A stretch of 64,000 nt of DNA from Argentina anserina (lineage: Eukaryota; Streptophyta; Magnoliopsida; Rosales; Rosaceae), in assembly GCF_933775445.1 (NCBI RefSeq), contig NC_065876.1, positions 5,766,001 through 5,830,000 of the forward strand. The letters are read 5' to 3'. The notes beneath the pieces are model-generated. The model did no database searches, was not told where the DNA came from, and worked only from the letters and a program-made list of their open reading frames with translations. The translations under genes and the position numbers were made by a program. Below are positions 23,379-34,314 of the stretch, one piece after another; position 1 is the stretch's first letter, and every line of letters begins with the position of its first letter.

Positions 23379-26300
23379 ATGGACTCGAGCGGAGCTTCAC
23401 TGCCGTCGGGTCCCGATGGAACAAAGCGGCGCGTGAGCTACTTTTACGAGCCCACCGTCGGTGACTACTACTACGGCCAAGGCCACCCGATGAAGCCTCA
23501 CCGCATCCGGATGGCCCACAACCTCATCGTCCACTACGGCCTCCACCGCCGCATGGAGATCAACCGCCCCTTCCCCGCCGCCCCCGCCGACATCAGAAAA
23601 TTCCACTCCGACGACTACGTCGAGTTCCTCGCCTCCGTCTCCCCCGAAACCCTCTCCGACGCCGTCCACTCCCGCCACCTCAAGCGCTTCAATGTCGGCG
23701 AGGACTGCCCCGTCTTCGACGGCCTTTTCGGCTTCTGCCAGGCCTCCTCTGGAGGCTCTATCGGCGCCGCCGTCAAGCTTAACCGGATGGACTGTGATAT
23801 CGCCATCAACTGGGCCGGCGGTCTTCACCACGCCAAGAAATCTGAGGCCTCAGGGTTTTGCTATGTCAACGACATTGTGCTTGGCATTCTTGAGCTGCTC
23901 AAGGTTCACAAGGTAATAATAGTCACATTCTCTAAACTCTAATTGTTTGTCAAAGGTTTAAGTGTTATTGTTTATCTAGTCTGTGTTGAGTGACTAGTCT
24001 ATGATTTTGCTTTGGTCTTATTATAGAAAACTAATTATGCTTTTAGGTTTTCACTGTTCTAGCTGCATTTGGTGATTTGAGTTATGTGCAAGTAATGTGG
24101 AATTAGAAATCAGATGAAAGTGGGAATGAAATGATGTTTCTTGTCTAAGTATCTATTCTGTGCCGAATGAATATTAGGTTAGTGTTGCTGAGCTCTGCAA
24201 TCTCCTAGTTGCTCTATGCCAGCTTCCCTTTAGTAAGTAGCAAGTGTTTTGCGGTCACTAATGTTTTGTTTTTTGGACAAGTGATCACTAATGTTGAATG
24301 TGATAAAGTTTTGAATGATTGATAAGTGATAATTACTGGTGAAAGCCATAAATTTCTATCCAGATGATACAGTATCATGTATGGTTCAGGTTTCGGCCTG
24401 TGTTATGTTCATCTGTTGTATGCAGATGTCATTGTTACATTGTTTGTTTATTGAACTGTTTATGGATCTGGTAATTCTTGCTGTACAGCGTGTTCTGTAT
24501 GTTGACATTGACGTTCACCATGGAGATGGAGTTGAGGAGGCGTTTTACACTACCGACCGAGTAATGACGGTGTCCTTCCATAAGTTTGGGGATTTCTTTC
24601 CGGGAACTGGGCATATCAAGGATGTTGGTGCAGGGCCTGGGAAGAATTATGCCTTGAATGTGCCACTGAATGATGGCATGGATGATGAGAGTTTTCGTAG
24701 TTTGTTTAGGCCCCTCATCCAAAAGGTTATGGAAATGTATCAGCCAGATGCAGTTGTGCTTCAGTGTGGTGCGGATTCATTATCTGGTGATCGGTTGGGG
24801 TGCTTCAACTTATCTGTCAAGGGCCATGCTGATTGTCTCCGATACCTTCGGTCTTTCAATGTTCCTTTGATGGTTTTGGGCGGCGGAGGATATACAATCA
24901 GGAATGTTGCTCGTTGCTGGTGCTATGAGGTTTGTCTCATTTCCTTTTAGTTTGAGATACACCATAACATCTGTCTTATTTTAATTGTTTTAACAATCTA
25001 AGTATGTGATGAGGTGTTGATATGAGTGCACATCTGTTTGTAACAGACTGCTGTTGCTGTTGGGGTGGAGCCTGAGAATAAGTTGCCTTACAATGAATAC
25101 TATGAGTATTTTGGCCCGGACTACACTCTGCATGTTGACACTTGCAACATGGAGAACCTCAACTCACCTAAAGAAATGGAGAACATAAGGTGAGTTTGAT
25201 GCATTACTTATACCAGTTGTTGGTAATGACTGTTATACTCTATATAGCATGGATACGGCAAAAAATGAGTATGTCCGTATCGTATCCGTTTCAGATATGG
25301 GTACGGCCCGGATATGCTGCATATGCGTATTCTTGAATGAAAAAACGTATTCTGACCGTGTAGTGCAAAGTTGACCCAGCGGATACGCCTTGGGTATGGT
25401 TTTGGATACGTTTTTAGGTAAAATTGTCAATTTTGGCATTAAAATTATCATGTTTTGAAATTATTTTCTTCTATTTTGCTTGAATTTGTTAAGAATTCAA
25501 TTCATGGACTTAAGTTCTTGTAAAATTGATGGGATTTTCTGTGTTCTAATTACTCTTTTTTAATCAAATTATGGAATTAAAAAAATATAAATTATATATT
25601 ATTTAACAAAACGTATCCAAAATGTATCCTTGCAGCGTTTTTTTAGAAAGAACGTATCCACGTGTTATGCCGTACCTGTATCCGTGTCCCATCATAGGTT
25701 ATACTGTTGTTCAGTTCAAATTTCCACTTTTATCTGGTGATTGCTGATGCAGCTTGTGAAAAGATAAGTAAATCTACATGGCAAATATACATTGATTTAG
25801 AAATGTTTGTGATGAAATTCTATGGTTCTGAACTTTAGAATATTCATTATATATAGCAAACTCAAAATAGCTCATCCTAAGTAATTAGAACTTCTGGAGG
25901 TAAATTGGATGATGTTTGTGCTAAATGATTCTTGAACTTTGATAATATTGATTTTGTTAATGTTCTGAATTGGGAACTTGAACTCTCTCAATGTTTGTTT
26001 CCCACTAATATCCCACTATAATAATCAATTGAAAAAGTGTTCAGCTAATCTCTCAACTTTTGGTTTTCTTTATCCCTTGCCTTCTTCACACTTACTTTGG
26101 CCACTAAGATATGTTTTTAATTCACCATGTCTTCTCTTTTAAAGCATGGTGTTCACACCTTTTTTTGTTGTTGTAGCAATTACATATATTTGCTGATTCC
26201 TTTTGTGAGATTTTTGCAACTTTTTAAACTACGAATAGTATATTTCAGCTTAGAAATATATTGAGACTGCTGGCCTGCTTATATTCAACTCATTGTGCGA

Positions 26301-26939
26301 GTTTTTCAATTGGTTATTATCTTCCCTCAGGAATACACTTTTTGAGCAACTCTCAAGGTTACCTCATGCACCGAGTGTCCCTTTCCAGACAACACCACCA
26401 ACTACAGAAGTTCCAGAGGAGGTATGTATCTAGTGCGAAAATAATTGATGTTTTCCCGGTTTTATGTTGTCTTTGTTATAAACGTTACCACTGGTTTGAG
26501 TGGGGATGTAGGCAGAAGAGCGCATGGACCACAGACCAAAGCGTCGTATTTGGGATGGCGTGGACTATGATTCTGATCCTGATGATGATGATGAGAAGCC
26601 CTGGAAGTTCTCCAATCCTGCTCTAAGTACTGTGATGAGGTTAGCATCCCGTTTTTCATACATCTTGTTTTTGTTTGTCTTACCATTCAACTCCAGATTG
26701 TTGTGGGTTTTTGGAGATTCAGTTTGAGATATGGCCATCCATTAGAAACATAACTAGACTGCAGATCTTCAATGTTATTTCAGACTTGAGATGATGATAT
26801 TTTCCTTGATAAAAATGAGATTCTAATTTCTTGTGTCCAATCAGCTGACCCCTCATCTAATACCTTGTTTTGTAATATTTAATACAGGCATGATCCTGAT
26901 GAGATGGAAGAAGACGAAGATCATCCCCCCTGTTGCTAG
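23379..26939 (+). CDS. HDA6: RPD3-class histone deacetylase, HDA6-like
   Basis: Six exons with GT-AG borders: 23379-23912, 24489-24929, 25047-25189, 26331-26421, 26512-26639 and 26888-26939, giving 462 residues (Arabidopsis HDA6 has 471). The N-terminus carries SLPSGPDG...[10 protein letters not shown], the HDA6 signature. Catalytic features are intact: [26 protein letters not shown] with the zinc ligands, LQCGADSL and [14 protein letters not shown]. The C-terminus has the conserved stretch PKRRIWDG and an acidic tail, ending HPPCC. The family removes acetyl groups from histone lysines in the nucleus; HDA6 acts in transposon and rDNA silencing and with MET1. Exon 1 is strikingly GC-rich compared with later exons. 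Intron 3 (1,141 bp) holds a hAT MITE. The short tail is simply the last exon, not a visible break. Confidence 0.95.
24255..24295 (-). mobile_element. Micro-retroposition scar in HDA6 intron 1
   Basis: TCACTAATGTT at 24255-24265 recurs at 24285-24295. The 19-base insert starts TTGTTTTTTGGAC, so on the minus strand it ends in an A-rich tail. The 11 bp repeat is shorter than at other sites, and independent repetition is possible. Confidence 0.4.
25232..25705. mobile_element. hAT-type MITE in HDA6 intron 3
   Basis: The element spans 25240-25697 (458 bp) with the perfect 8-base duplication GTTATACT at 25232-25239 and 25698-25705. The ends CTATATAGCATGGATACGG and, on the other strand, CTATGATGGGACACGGATAC are imperfect inverted repeats. 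The interior shows many degenerate copies of GGATACG near both ends, a GTTGAC motif and an AT-rich centre. There is no transposase. The intron splices around it. Confidence 0.78.
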
Positions 26940-27441
26940 CATTGGATTTTGTAGCTTCTCGTCGTATGCCCCTCAGCCCCTGTATCACGTAGAACAAGTC
27001 TCGCCCCATACCGTAAACGTTTGGTGAAGCCAAGAGCTCCATTCAAGTCGCATAGAAACTCTAGAAAGGCATCGTATAATGTTAGAAGTAGGCACAGTTT
27101 AATCGTCAGGAAAGTGGTGTCCTTGTTATACTGAGCCCTTCTCTTTGGTATCACTGTGTTATAACTTATAAAACCCATCTTACAGTACAGGTGAATGATA
27201 TCAATACTCACATTGTGCGGAGTTAATTATTCCAAAGGTATTAATCTTCTAGTCATTGTGTATTTGTGTTGGAGCCACAATATATATATATACCACAATA
27301 TATATATATATATATATATTTGCCTATTTTTTCTTTTAATTTATTGTAATTAGTGAAAGCGGCGCCCCGCCATTTTATCATTATCTTTGCCTCTCTCTGC
27401 AAAAGAAAGATACTAGTCCAGAGACTGATAAGCAGTAAGAA
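26940..27441. other. HDA6 3' UTR and short spacer
   Basis: No second gene is seen. The first part follows the HDA6 stop codon and is presumably its 3' UTR. A TA microsatellite lies at about 27281-27320. Confidence 0.5.
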
Positions 27442-27662
27442 ATGTCACTCTTGCAAAACCTCCTCCAAATTCGACCGTTGATTCACTCCCCAGTTCAAAC
27501 CTCCCGCAACTCTTTCCAACCCACCACCCCAAACCTCCATTTCAATCCAAAACACCTCCAAAGCCAATCCATTTCCATCTATCAACACCCAAATGCCAGC
27601 AGACCAAAACCCAAGACGACGGCATCCCCGCCGAGGAGGTCAAAATCCTCGCCAAGTTCAAG
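27442..27662 (+). pseudogene. Truncated first exon of an unidentified, probably plastid-targeted gene
   Basis: An ATG at 27442 opens a Ser/Thr/Asn/Pro-rich, acid-poor N-terminus of about 60 residues that looks like a plastid transit peptide. The coherent downstream peptide, DDGIPAEEVKILAKFK, is read one frame over, so a frameshift separates it from the start. Coding sense ends abruptly at about 27662, where antisense NLR sequence begins. It looks like a broken first exon. The DGIP...VKxLxKFK stretch resembles plant spermidine-synthase-like methyltransferase proteins, but I am not sure of that. Confidence 0.5.
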
Positions 27663-29025
27663 CTAGGTAGTGCTCCCTCTTCAAGTTCTGTCCACTCCTC
27701 AAGAACATGAGAAGCAATGATGAGAACCTCAAGCTTGGGAAACCCACCAGTAGTGCAGAACTCTTTCCCTATTTGCTTTGCATCATAAGCCTGCCAGAGG
27801 GTTAGCCTTTTCAAGTTGGGTAGGACTTGAAGTACCAATAATGGGTTCTCAGACAAATGGGAGAAACCTAATCTCAAGTTTGTGAGCATTTCTAAGAAAC
27901 CAAACCAAGCAGGTAGCTTTTCTAGGACGCCTTCAAGGCGAAGCTTTCGAAGAAATGGCGGAGGTGAGAATGACTCCAGGAGGACAAGCTTTCCCTTAGG
28001 GAATGCGCTTTTTGCTTCTAAAGACAAGGAAAGAAGGCCCTGCATCTTCATAATAGCGGCAAATAGCTCGACGGCATTCTCCTCATCCACGTCCATCACT
28101 CCTAATCTTCTGAGCCCTATCAGGTTACCTACTTCAGCTGCAGTGCCACCACCAGGGTGTATACCTGTCAAGGCCAAAAGATCTGTCAGACTTCCTATCC
28201 CTGCCGGTAGCTTCATCCCAGAAACCCCTTTGTTCTTGAACATTTTGAGGTGCCTCAATCTTAAAAGATTGAGTATCTCAGCTGAGAAGCCTGATAAATC
28301 CCCACACCATCTAATATCCAAAGTTTGCAGGGCTTCCAATCTACCTAGTCCCTCTGGAAGCTCATTTATATCTGTGCCTTTCAAGCCAAGATACGTGAGG
28401 TGTATGATCTCCCACTTCATCTGGTAACAATTTGACTTTAGTATCTTTTAGCTCAAGCACTCTTAAAGTGCTCATACCATCAAATTGTAGCCAACTACCA
28501 TCATGTTGAGATAGATTTTGATTTCCTAGCAGGAACAAAGCGGTTAGTTGAAGATTGTTCATTTGGGATATCAGCCGTGTCATGTCGGAACAAATGAACA
28601 CCCAAAGGCTGCAAATTTTCCTTCCTTCAGTTGATCAAGACAGAACTTTTGAAGACGACAGGGGACCCTCAATTGAGTCCCATCTCTCCGAGGGTGTTCA
28701 GCAGTTGCTGGTTGATCAGTTCGCATATATATTCTTTTGCTACATCCTCCATAATCCTCCCTGCTTTTTCTTGTATCAGTCCTTGAGCTACTAGTAACCG
28801 GATAAGTTTCCCTTTTGAAAGCTGGTAGCTCTCAGGGAAGATGGAACAGTACACTACACAACTTTGAAGGTGATACGGTAACTCACTGTAACGTAATTGT
28901 AATGGACAAGGTGAGGATGGAGAAGCTGATGTCTGACCTATTCCATCCTCATGGCCTTCCTTGCTTTCTTCCATCTCACCTTCACTGGTATTAGAACTTA
29001 AGAGTTCTACAATCTTTCCTTGCAT
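27663..29025 (-). pseudogene. Truncated CC-NBS-LRR (NLR) resistance gene remnant
   Basis: Read on the minus strand from 29025, the sequence enters an NLR at the end of the NB-ARC domain. It shows LRYSELPYHLQSC and CSIFPESYQLSKGKLIRLLV (RNBS-D and winged helix), then ELINQQLL. The usual HDLLRE segment is missing and a TGA stop falls at about 28671. Leucine-rich repeats follow from 28601, and a one-base frame change near 28405 separates LLPDEVG from IIHLTYLGLKG. About eight LRRs run to GALPSL at 27665. No P-loop, Kinase-2 or N-terminal coiled coil is present in the window. It cannot encode a functional receptor. The retained region matches RPM1-type NLRs. Confidence 0.85.
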
Positions 29026-29205
29026 GCACAGAAGACAGTGATACCAATATATATAGGTTTTTAAACCTTATGTGTGATTGGATATGTTAAAGGGAAGCTT
29101 ACCGCTGAATTTGCACCTTGTTTTCTTAATTAATTTCCGGCATGTTGCAGTCATTTTCTGATGGCCGGCAGCCTGTTGTCTACTATGTCATAGCAAAATG
29201 TGATG

Positions 29206-32200
29206 GATACAACCACTGTTCTAAAAAGCGGCCGCCTAGGCGCTAAGAGATCGGTCACCGCCGCAATTTTTACCTTAGCGGCGTTTTGCGAATTAGGCGG
29301 TCAAAAATCAGTTGACTAAAAAAAACTAAATGTAATAACCCGAATTTTTAGAAACTAAATGTCGAGTATTTTCAAAGTGTTAAACTTGTGAAATTAATTC
29401 AAGACGACAATTGGAGGTTTGCGACATTTCGAAACGAAAACGGAAACGTTCTCAGATCGTTTAATTAGAAAACGTAACGTTACCGCAACGTATAGATAGA
29501 CTTTTATTCCGTCGCTCGGTTGTGAAAACTTCCTTCACGAAAGTCGTAGAGCTCATCGATACGAATTCGTGGACACGTCATGCGTTCGAATCGGACGTCG
29601 GACGCGAAAGTTATTAATGTCGGAAGTTCGTTTCCGATTTTGGAAATAGTATAAAAGGAAGGAGAGGAGATTAAAAATCAGAAAATCAGATTTTTCTAAA
29701 AATCAGCTCGGGTACTGTTTACCCGAGCTCGGGCACTGTTCACCCGACCCAAAAACATTCTCCGACCGATTTCTCCACCATCCGACGTCGCATCGTGTCG
29801 TGCCACCTATCAAACTGACGGGCTCGACGAGCTCCATCTTTTGGGCTACGCCTTGCACTCCGGCGACAACCACACACGGTGTAGCAACCGCCGGAAGTTA
29901 CTGTTGTGGCGGCGCCACCTCCTCCGGCCACCATGGCTCGAGATTCTTGGGGGGTTTTGCTTGTCTCAGTCCCAACAACATTCCCATAAAAGGAATCGAG
30001 CCAAATCGAAGTGTAAGTACCCGAATCAAAATTTCAATTTCTAGGGTATGTGAATAATGCCGATTTCATGTTCTTCGTTGTTTGGACTATTTAGACTCGG
30101 ATTTAGACCTTGGTGTCAACTAGGAAGTTGTTAGAAATGTTGTTTAGGTTGTGGTGGTGAAATTTGGTGATGATTGGTGGCGGTCGGTGAACAGTAACGC
30201 CGAATGAATAGTAAATGTGAATAGTAACTCCACATGAATAGTGATATGTAACAGTAACTGTAAATAGTGATTTGTAACAGTAACTGTGACCGGTGTCATG
30301 GTAAAATAGTAACTTTGAACAGTGTTTTAGTAAAACAGTAACTGTGAACAGTGTTTTAGTAAAAACAGTGATTAGTAAACATGAACAATGTTCGTGACCA
30401 ATGTTTTATGAACAACATTTAGCTGTGCTGAACTCGTCACCTGATATTTTAAGTATCATTTTCTAAACATTTATCGTGCTATTAGGTGACTGACGAAACG
30501 AGTGAGGAAATTACTTTCAGGGTCGTGGAAGTTGCACGCAGGAAAGAAGGTGAGTAAAATCTCACATATTTATGAATATACCCTTGCGGAGATTCAAGAT
30601 ATTTCAAGAGTTTTTAATATTGAATTACCACATGTATACGATATAGTGAATTATATATATATTGTATAAATGGTAATAAGTACATATATATATAGTTTGC
30701 TATATTATATACTGTTATAAATTCATTGGGATTTGTCATTTCGATGACGAGAATTAAATATTGAGCATGTGATTTAATTTGTACAATATGAGGTGTGATT
30801 ATTGTACGTGGTTTTAACATGGTGTTTGTTAAAACGTTTTGTCTTCGGACGAGTTTTGTTTTCGAATGAGTTTTGTCTTCGGACGAGTTTTTGTCTTCGG
30901 ACGAGTTTTTGTCTTCGGACGTGTTTATGAAATATGACATGTATATGATATAATGGATTATATATATATATTGTATAAATGGTAAATATGTACATATATA
31001 TATAATTTGCTATATAATATACTGTTATGATTTTATCGTGATTTATGTCATTTCGATGACGAGATTTATATATCGAGCATGTGATTTTGATTTGTACAAT
31101 ATGATGTGAGATTATTGTACGTGATTTTAACATTGAGATTGTTAAAATGTTGATTTGTCTTCGGACATGATTTTTGGTACAATATGATGTGAGATTATTG
31201 TACGTGATTTTAACATTGAGATTGTTAAAATGTTGATTTGTCTTCGGACGTGATTTGGTACAATATGATGTGAGATTATTGTACGTGTTTGGCAAGTCGG
31301 AACCTAGCCTTTGGCCGGGCGAAAGTTACGATACAGTTAGAGCTCTAGTCTGTCTGCCTTAGTACTGCATGTGAGGTAACGGGTGGTTATCTGCTCATGG
31401 GTACTTAGATTGTTTTGGATGTTGGGTAGCGGGTGGCTATCCAACGTCGGCGGTGTATTACGAGAGGGGTAACAGATGTGTACCAGCGTTCTTGGTACCC
31501 GTAATATAAATGCATTTGGGTAACCAGAAGGGTTACTTAATTTCTCATGAGCGTTTTATTTCATATTTCTTTGGGACAACCAGATGGGCCGTCCATTGAC
31601 TCATGAGTGCATTTATATTTGTTTGATTTGTGGATTTTCGTATATATATTAATATGCGAGTTATATTTTCATTTTACTCATACGAGCTGTAAAGCTTACC
31701 GGGTTTGTGTTTACAATCCCGGTGCACCAATTCGATGGTGTAGTGGATAACTCCGCAGGTGTGGATTAGCGGGAATTGACGTACCGCTCAGTGGACTTGA
31801 AGTTATTTATCTCCAGCTGATGTGAGGATTTTGTGTGACTATCTTGTGAGTTTGTTGTGAGGATTACGCAATTCCATTATTATAATATTGAATTATAATT
31901 TGGGTTGTAATAATCGGTTTGATTGAGTTGTATTTTGAACTCAGAGATGATCCGCTGTGGCATTTTAAATGATTTCGATTCGTTGAGATTGTTTGGTGTT
32001 TAACGATTTTGAAATTTTGAGTTTTTATATTCGAAATTTCGGGGTCGTTACACTAAAATAACTTGATATTTAGTATTGCATTTTTTTATAATTTATCTTT
32101 TGTTCTAATATTTTTGTATGGACTTTGTACTTAATTTATTTTGAATTTAGATTATTTTTAAAATTAATATTGAGAATTATAATAAAAATAAATTAAATAC

Positions 32201-32307
32201 ATGTATAAAAAATAAATAAATATTTAATAATTCGAAACCGACTAGGCGCTAGGAGGTGACTGTCTAACTGTACACCGCCTATCACTTTTTTGAACTTTGG
32301 ATACAAC
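29206..32307. mobile_element. hAT-type MITE split by a solo LTR
   Basis: Ends CACTGTTCTAAAAAGCGGCC (29214) and, from the other side, CAAAGTTCAAAAAAGTGATA (32299) are imperfect inverted repeats. The 8-base duplication GATACAAC flanks them at 29206-29213 and 32300-32307. Removing the nested LTR leaves about 359 bp whose outer parts are built of GCGGCC/CTAGGCGC variants around an AT-rich centre. Near the left end is GTTGAC. It has the same plan as the elements at 25.2 and 45.2 kb but a different internal motif. Confidence 0.8.
29326..32057 (+). mobile_element. Long solo LTR, copy A (2,722 bp), probable Ty3/gypsy chromovirus
   Basis: Spans 29331-32052, begins TGTAATAACCC, ends GGGGTCGTTACA and is flanked by CTAAA at 29326-29330 and 32053-32057. 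A TATAAAAG box lies at 29650, followed by a GC-rich block to about 29990, AACAGTAACTGTGAACAGTG-type tandem units (30180-30420) and a roughly 300 bp tandem duplication at 30630-31090. The 3' part closely matches copy B. No coding domain is present. Length, TG...CA ends and 5-base duplications fit a solo LTR; the Tekay/Del clade is a guess from its size and ends. Confidence 0.82.
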
Positions 32308-33201
32308 AAAGGATATCAAAAATTAGTTTATTGATGAAGAGTCCAACAATGCTACTTGATGTAACTGTAGTTATGTCTACCAGTTTATGGATACTACATG
32401 ATTGTAACAGATGTACGGAGTATTCTGATGGTTTTCTTGCTTGCAGATATAAACCTCCACATCTTCTTAGACATAAACCGTCCCCTTGTCTTCAACCTCT
32501 AATTTTTTCCCCATTCTCTTAAATTTTTCCCTCAAGCACATGAGGTTGTTGCCAAAAAAGTGATTGAGCCCTGCCTCTTAATGGAACACAAGCCTAGCTA
32601 GCAAGTGGTTGTGTTAAAGCCTTGAAGCCCACAAGTAATATTGGGACTTGGGAGGAAGAAAGGATTTAATTTTTTTTGGAAATTAAATGAAGTCAAAATT
32701 CGATAAAAAAATGAAGTCAAATTATAATAGTATTTATCATCCTAATTACATGTTTTCTTTTTAAAACGTTTGGATTGTTGGTGCTTCAAGGATAATAATT
32801 TTCTGCTAATTAACAGAAAATGCGAAAAAAAAAGGGGGGACATGAATCTCTTAAGCTTATGAAATGAACAACTTTTGATGTTAATATATAATCCAGCAGG
32901 AAATATTTTGTAAGAATCAAATATCTTGATAAGATGGAGTCAAGTACATTGTTCCTGGATTAAATCCAGCATAGATTATGGAGTTTGATCAAACCAAGAG
33001 CATGCCTCTTTAGACTCAAAGGCTACGACAGCTAAATGATGTGCCACTGCATCACTGGTTGTTGGAGCATGACAAATTTGTACATTAGAAAGTGTGATTT
33101 CTGTTATGAACCTCAAAGATCCTGCTTGCAAACACACTATGAACTTGCACAATTTCTGCTTGGAGTGAGGACAACAGGTCATTCCCATTGCCTAGCAGAA
33201 G
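32308..33201. other. Spacer, no gene seen
   Basis: AT-rich sequence without a recognised coding region. It contains the micro-insertion at 32685-32721. Confidence 0.5.
32685..32721 (+). mobile_element. Micro-retroposition scar: 13 bp direct repeat around an A-tailed insert
   Basis: AAATGAAGTCAAA at 32685-32697 recurs at 32709-32721. The 11-base insert ATTCGATAAAA resembles the 3' end TTTGATAAAA of the retroposon at 17.7 kb. Confidence 0.52.
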
Positions 33202-33406
33202 TAGCGAAACTGCAGAAGCGGACCTAAGGTCTAAACTTTATCCGCAGTTTTTAGGTAAGTGAATAAAATACCCCATAAAATATTTTTGGGTCAGCTTTCT
33301 CTCTCTAAATTTACCTGGCTTTTCTGTTTTTTTTTCAACGTGATTTCTCAAAATTTACCGGGCTGTAACTGGATTAGCTCTCATGTAGGTCCACCACTAA
33401 GCGAAA
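33202..33406. mobile_element. Small hAT-type MITE (about 189 bp)
   Basis: The body 33210-33398 ends in GTCCACCACT and starts near AAGCGGACCTAAGG. AGCGAAA flanks both sides (33203-33209 and 33400-33406), consistent with an 8-base duplication carrying one mismatch. It shares its ends and the internal ACCGGGCTG...GGATTAGCT pattern with the element at 42470-42641. No coding capacity. Confidence 0.6.
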
Positions 33407-34314
33407 TGAGTTGTCTTGATGAAAGAAGTGAAATAAACATGAATTTTACTTCGTATACGTAAACACAAGAAATGGTTGAATTTCTTGTCCTAATACTACC
33501 GCAAACCAAACTAGAAACAGAGAAAATTTAGTCAATTTTATAAATTAATCATACTATTCGCCCTTGTTTCTGACCTGCTAAAGTGCTAAACTGTTTATAG
33601 TCACAGAGATGATAATAATTAGAAATTTAGAATCTTGTCGATCATAAAAAACGGATTGTAGGCACCGAGTAGACACCGTTTAATATTTTACTGATATGGA
33701 GGCAATCTTAGCCTTTCATTTATAAAAAACAAATAGTATGGATTCTCAGCCATCAGATGTTTTTTTTAAGAATCCATTAGTTTCTTTGTTATTCAACGTT
33801 AGTTGACTGAGAAACCTCAAACTTTAAGTTTTTCAACCTCAACCTTTCAGAAAAACCCGAGCTCTCTCTCTCTCTCTCCTTGTAAATCGATGAACCCAGA
33901 AATTAGGGTTTTAAAAATTGGAGGAAATCGGAAAAGTTTGAGTATTTTTGGGTTTGGATCAAGAATGGAGCATGGGGATTTAGGAATTGAAGAAAGGAAG
34001 AGAATCCAAAACTGGAAGAGAAAAATTGCGATCAAAATTGGAGGAAGGAATAATCTTTTCGCTTGGGTTTAGTAAGGGAGAGGAAAATGGTGGCTTAAAG
34101 ATGTTTGGCGGGAGAATTGGCAAAGATAGGAATTGTGAGGACACGAGTATAAGTTTGGTTGTAATGATTGCAGTGGTTGGCGGCCCGGCGTTTATCTGAT
34201 CCGTAATCAGTTTTCGCCGGAGTCAAGGGATCTGGGTTCATATTCGGAGGTTGTTCGGGTCCGGGTGTTTTTTTTATCTTCTTCGTTTGGACTGATTGTG
34301 AATAAACAGAGACT
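33407..34314. other. Spacer with a short unassigned open frame
   Basis: An open frame from about 33890 starting MNPEIRVLKIGG runs about 60 codons, but I recognise no family and see no exon that continues it. This DNA is the left half of the site into which the LINE at 34.3 kb inserted. The rejoined flank continues at 42004. Confidence 0.3.

Noticed and set aside
23397..23831. 144-codon minus-strand open frame in HDA6 exon 1
   Set aside because: It is antisense to a well-supported, GC-rich histone deacetylase exon. The Val/Gly/Asp-rich product follows from the codon bias of the real strand.
30614..31295. Minus-strand frames with repeated NSSEDK motifs
   Set aside because: They lie inside LTR copy A, and the repeats are the tandem CTTCGGACGAGTTTTGT DNA units read through.
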